The notes beneath the pieces are model-generated. The model made no database searches. It was not told the origin of the DNA and worked only from the letters and a program-made list of their open reading frames with translations. A stretch of DNA of 64,000 nt from Pagrus major (taxonomy: Eukaryota; Chordata; Actinopteri; Spariformes; Sparidae). The stretch lies in contig NC_133216.1 in the NCBI RefSeq assembly GCF_040436345.1, positions 15,927,610 through 15,991,609 of the forward strand. Reading direction: 5' to 3'. Below are positions 59,473 through 64,000 of this stretch, piece by piece (the first letter of the stretch is position 1; the number at the start of each line of letters is the position of its first letter). The translations under genes and the position numbers were made by a program.

Positions 59473-62400
59473 GTGACCAGTATTATACAACACAGTGTTT
59501 GAACCCTGCTGCCTCTTCTCTCAGTCCAGTGATGGGCGATGCCACTGTACCATCGGCTACCAACCTTCCAACAACGGAGATGTGTGTGCACACAAATTGT
59601 ATGATGTCTGCAGAGACGGAAAAACACGTACACAGCATGGGGACTGTCTGGACAGATATCAGTGGTTACTTCACTGTCAGCAGCAGGTTAGACCTTGTGT
59701 AATCATATCACAAACAGATGCACATACCAAAGTAGAGCAAAGGTAAGTGGCATGTCATTCACAAAACACAGGAAACTCATTCAAAGATCTGTCTGAATCT
59801 TCCGCTCAAGGAAGAAATATGCTGCCATAGAAATTAAAACATAAAACTTATATTGTGATGACATAACTTTTATTGTTGTGAAAATAAACTTTTTGTTATA
59901 ACAATATGCTATTGATTTTGTTAAAACATAAAACTTATATTGGTTTAACAAGAAATTTTCACAACATAATGTGATTATATAATGTGAAAATATCTTGTTA
60001 TAACATGAAACATTTCAGGTTTTAACAAGATAAAGAGTTTATTGTTATAACAAGAAACGTTTCTTTCTTCAATATAAGTTTGTCACGTCTTATGTCATAT
60101 CAATAAGTTCACATTAGGCTATAACATAAAATGTTTCAACTTATAGCAAGATGAATAGTAAATTGTTATTACAAGAAACGTTTCTTGTTATATGTGTACG
60201 TATGTGTATGAGTTTGCTTCTGTAGATTTTGATACAGTCGAAAGATAAGTTGTAAACTTTGATCCGTTTGCAGAACACACTGAAAAACATACTCCACTAC
60301 TACACTATCACGGACAAGGCTAATGAGTACAACCTAGATGTCTTTGACCTTTCCTCCATGAACCTGAATATACTTTATCCAGTGCAGACTTGTGTTAGTC
60401 TCATTTAATATTTAACCACAGAACGGTTTCCTCTGACTGTCGGTGAGCAAGGCCTTCACTGTCCTCCCCATGCAGTGTTTATTTTTGTCACTGTCCTCTA
60501 TAGCAGTCCTTGGTACAGATAACCTTTCACCGAGTTACACAGTCAAACGGAGCTGACAATGCTAGATGATTTCTAAATGAGAGAAAAAATACACTGACAG
60601 TGAAAAAATAACTACTATTTGCTTGGTTTACTTGAGCTGATCATAGCTTTGCTTTGCTTTCTTGCAGGTATGTCAATCTGCAGAAGAATACCGCGGTTAT
60701 GATGGAGAGCTGGGTCTTTGCGTTTGCAGAGAGCCTCCCGGAAGAGCTGCTTGTGGGGGTCTATGCAGGACAAGGCCAGCTACTGAACTGAAGCTCCAGT
60801 GTCAGTCCGATGGAGAAATGGAGCTGGTGTGGAGCTCTGACAGTCAGGTGAACAAAGGCAGATTTTCATGAACAAAAGCAAGACATACTGAAAGAAAGCT
60901 TGCTCTCTGGTATTGTAAAACCCACTGTATATAAGAAGTGTTCTCCCTCCTTATGATATCTATATCCAGTACTTCCATTGAAACTGTCTTGGAGTAAACA
61001 TAATGCATAGTTTGAGTCAGACAATGCGTACAAAACCTCTGTACAGTGTCGTCTTTATTGCACCAGCAGTTGAAAGCCCATGACAAACGTCTCTTGTGTT
61101 GCAGTGACCTATAAATGGCAAACACTGTCATTGTGTGTGTTCACTGTGCAGGTGTCTGGCATCTCAGGCAGCATGCTGGAGACGGTTTTTATACAGTGGG
61201 ACTCCCGGGGGACTCTTCAGTGCAACAGCCACCTCAACTCCTCACATCCTGTCTACATTGTTCAGACAACAGGTGGAGACACAACCCACTAAGTGATTTT
61301 CTGTGTGTTTCCCTCCTTTTGTCTCTCACTTCTTCATCTCTCTTGCTGATTGCAGAGGCAGGCTTCCTCGGCCTCCTCGGCGGCCTCCCAAAGGAGCTTC
61401 AGCAACTGTTCCCTGTCACCACACAGAGCTCAGCTGGTTTGACACAACAAAACAATATTTGTTGATTATAACATTAATATTAATGAAAGCATGATACAGT
61501 GATGAAGGTCCTGTGCTGTTGTTTTTTTTAGAAAGCGATTCTGACCTTCTGTGGGAGCTAAACAAAGTTGAAAATATCAGTCAAGGAAGTGGAGAAATGA
61601 GCTCCAGCAGCAGGAGGGGAAACAAGGGAGACATAACAAGCGTAACTGGAGTTGTGAACCCCACAGTGTGTCTCCATTTGGGTGACGTTATACTGTTCAC
61701 TGTCGACACACATCACTATCCTCAGTATGATCTGTAAGTCAGATAGGTGTACAAGTTTTATACATTTTTACTGCTGTGAATCTGTGTTTTGACTTGCATT
61801 ACACGCGCCTTAATCCACACTTTATGTCTTTCAGTGACAACTTGTACAACACAAACAGTGACTTTGACTGGGGTGCATTCAGACAGCTAAAAGAAGAGCT
61901 GACTCTGTCTTGGACTCCTCCCAGCTTCTTTTCGGTGGTCTTTAGCCAGCCTGGAGTGTATGTTTTCTCACTGAGCAGCAATCAGCACAAACATTTGGTA
62001 ACTACATTTAAAATAATATCAGCATGAAAGATACCCTGTCAGTTTTTTTATTATGAACAAACATTTAGTTTTTAACACTCAGAATTCCCCACCAAAGCAG
62101 ATGCATGCATTTCTTAACTCCTTCAACACTTGTGAAGCCAGTTTTTGAACGTTTCGACCTCACATTGTTCATCAAAGCTTTTGGTCTTTTTTTGTCATTA
62201 TTTTTGCTATAATGCCTTTTCAGATCGTTGGCTTTGTTTGCCTGATCTAACTGCTTTTCTGATTGCAACAACATAAGAATTCTTATGGATTTTTTTCAGT
62301 CAATACCAATAATTACCTGCTTCTAATCCCTGATATCTATAACACAAACGATAATTTCACAGCTTGACACACAGCAGAGATGCATAGCTCTGATAGGATT

Positions 62401-63262
62401 TGAAAACGTTTAAACTCGTAGACTTGTTCCATCCTCTTTGGCCTCCTCCTCCTCTTCATCTTCTTCTTTTTATTCATTTGTTGGCAGATCACAGACCAAC
62501 TTTAAAGTTGTATACTGCTACCTACTTCATCTGAGTGTGAAGAGTCTGCTTTTTTAAAATCGATGAAAGTAATTTAGCTTTGTTTTATCGTCTCTATTTA
62601 ACAGCTATAATTTCATTATCAGACGATAGCCAATAATCTCAATTTAATGTTATCAGGCTAAACTGACATAGAACACGTTTCCCTAGGTGAGATTAATTTC
62701 CAAACACTTGTACTGTTGAAATACTTCAAATGTTTCCTTATTTTCTGCTCTCTAACTTGCTGTGATGTATATACAGTACATCAATGTATTGCTCAAAGTG
62801 ACCCATCATTTTGTTCTTACTCAGTATGCGCGGGTAATGCCTGCAGGTGGCCAGTGTTACGAACCTGCCACCTTCTTCCCCACCATCCCTCGTCATGTGA
62901 CCAGGGTGGGAATCAGTCGGAGACGCAACCTGTTACTGAGGCCGGATTGGCTGGTGACCGGAGGACTGCTACTTGGAGCTGTGGTCATCCTCTGCTTATG
63001 TGTCACACTGCTGGTTAGTGTACATACATGTTAAAATCAAAAAAAAAAAAAAATCTAAAAATGACTAAATCTCCTCCGCGTGTAGATCCTGTTCCGTGAA
63101 TATGGATGGCCTGAGAAGGAACCAATCAGAGCGCGTTACCGCCTGTTGCAGCTGGCCTACCACATGGATGACTACTCATCTAAAGGTTCAAGGGTGATCT
63201 CACTGAGGAGGATTCACCGAAACCAACAAGCTAGAATGACACAAGACTGCATTCAACCAGGT

Positions 63263-63329
<67 letters not shown>

Positions 63330-64000
63330 CAAACCTACCTGCACATGACCACTAAGCTCATTCATTTGAAAGCCTAAAGGCCAATATGTTACATAACTAG
63401 CATTCAAACAAAATCTACAACACACCAGTAGATGCACCTGCAGTGTGCACCAACACACGCACACACACACACACACACACGCACACACACACACACACCC
63501 TTTGTTGGTCTTTGAAGCCACTCGTGACATATTATGTAACACTGACAGCGACCCCTGGGCGTTGCTCCCACCCAGCCAATTACTGTTGAAAAGGTTCTTG
63601 TCATACACCCGATATCACGTGCAGGGACTAACATAAGAATGACAACAATCCAAATGTCACCACACTTGAGAGATTATCTCAAATGACATTATCCTGATAT
63701 GCATTACATGATTGTGATTGTCACCACATCTGTTATCATTTGACTGTTCAACAGCATCGAAAAGACAGCGTACTGTACAGTAAGCTTTTAAACAGGAATA
63801 CAACTATCCTCTCATTACAAAGCCTTTCAAAATGGCTCCCACTTGTACTGTGAAAATTGAAATTCACCATCAAAGCTTCTAATGTGCATACATTAACGAA
63901 ACCGCACGCCACATGTTAACATTAGAGTGGGTGTACCAGAACATGCGGGCGATGCATTTCGATCTCATTGATTTTCCTCAGGCAGTACATTATGCTCGCT
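58274..64000 (+). CDS. Cysteine-rich single-pass receptor-like protein (5' eleven exons; continues off right edge)
   Basis: I do not recognise this gene by name. Coding exons are 58274-58397, 58479-58702, 59525-59686, 60274-60393, 60668-60847, 61152-61272, 61356-61436, 61532-61733, 61835-61997, 62825-63013 and 63086-63260. All phases agree; the 60393 donor (TGT|GTTAGT) is the least certain. The start at 58274 has A at -3 and an in-frame TGA just upstream; ATG 58295 is an alternative. The protein shows a signal peptide (KCVWGLSALLLTLVDG) and a Cys-rich segment of ephrin-receptor-like/GCC2-GCC3 type (FYCPLGSFTPVPCPKGTYGP, CLKCPPHHYCPRPG). Further Cys-containing segments (CHCTIGYQPSNNGDVC, LGLCVCREPPGRAACGGLC) follow. 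Next come about 200 residues of beta-rich, Cys-poor ectodomain and one membrane helix (LVTGGLLLGAVVILCLCVTLL). The cytoplasmic start REYGWPEKEPIRARYRLLQL is followed by a basic region. About 522 residues precede exon 11, and the protein is still open at the right edge. Confidence 0.82.
59098..59430. repeat. Long polypurine tract (GGAA-rich)
   Basis: About 330 bp of almost pure A/G on the plus strand (GAAGGAAGG, GGAGGAAAGGAGG) lies in the second intron of the receptor-like gene and runs into the GATA array. Confidence 0.85.
59431..59472. repeat. (GATA)n microsatellite
   Basis: About 10 TAGA/GATA units lie 52 bp upstream of the acceptor of the exon at 59525. Confidence 0.95.
59830..60200. repeat. 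Short palindrome-rich AT tract (TTGTTATAACAAG units)
   Basis: Repeated and inverted motifs (TTGTTATAACAAGAAACGTT, TAAAACATAAAACTTATATT, ACATAATGTGATTATATAATG) recur about eight times. The tract lies in the intron between the exons ending at 59686 and starting at 60274. Confidence 0.7.
63263..63327. repeat. (CA)n microsatellite directly at a splice donor
   Basis: About 32 CA units begin 2 nt after the GT of the donor of exon 63086-63260. Confidence 0.95.
63453..63498. repeat. (CA)n microsatellite
   Basis: About 22 CA units with two CG interruptions. Confidence 0.95.

Larger units (their letters stand above)
63261..64000. other. Intron of the receptor-like gene to the right edge; two CA arrays
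   Basis: It contains CA arrays at 63263-63327 and 63453-63498 and otherwise no feature I can support. The next coding exon is not visible before the end of the window. Confidence 0.65.

Noticed and set aside
59044-59493. 149-codon minus-strand frame rich in Ser, Leu, Phe and Pro
   Set aside because: It is the translation of the polypurine tract and GATA repeat inside an intron.

Overview
This window looks like nuclear DNA of a ray-finned fish, most likely a percomorph teleost. Genes are intron-rich with GT/AG introns. Non-coding DNA is AT-rich and full of CA/GT microsatellites, tRNA-derived SINE copies and short inverted-repeat elements of types common in teleosts. The protein-coding genes resemble vertebrate families. 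No bacterial-type operon, phage or CRISPR was seen.

Layout from left to right. (1) 5430-27768, minus strand: the first four coding exons of a salt-inducible kinase that matches SIK2 rather than SIK3; the gene runs off the left edge. Its promoter (about 28140-28335) carries a perfect palindromic CRE plus two CRE-like sites. (2) 33462-33908, plus strand: a small single-exon coiled-coil ORF with a perfect Kozak start and a nearby AATAAA. (3) 34387-41558, minus strand: a complete seven-exon layilin gene (374 aa). The layilin-then-SIK2 order and direction are the same as at human 11q23. (4) 49499-52328, plus strand: a complete nine-exon zona-pellucida-domain membrane protein of the ZPLD1 type (400 aa) with a TATA promoter. 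(5) 53044-54241, minus strand: a complete apolipoprotein of the A1/A4/E superfamily, best matched to ApoA-V (333 aa), tail-to-tail with ZPLD1. (6) 58274 to the right edge, plus strand: the first eleven coding exons of a cysteine-rich single-pass receptor-like protein that I do not recognise by name.

The rest is intron or intergenic DNA, much of it repeats. Highlights are a SINE with a perfect 16-bp target-site duplication (38823-39053), several nested insertions, a 31-bp minisatellite (32238-32380), foldback repeats in layilin and SIK2 introns, and a 22-bp exact duplication linking the SIK2 promoter to intergenic DNA 4 kb away. The genes do not form a pathway. They share a conserved neighbourhood: SIK2 acts in cAMP/CRTC metabolic signalling, ApoA-V in triglyceride metabolism, layilin in hyaluronan binding, and ZPLD1 as an apical or extracellular matrix protein.
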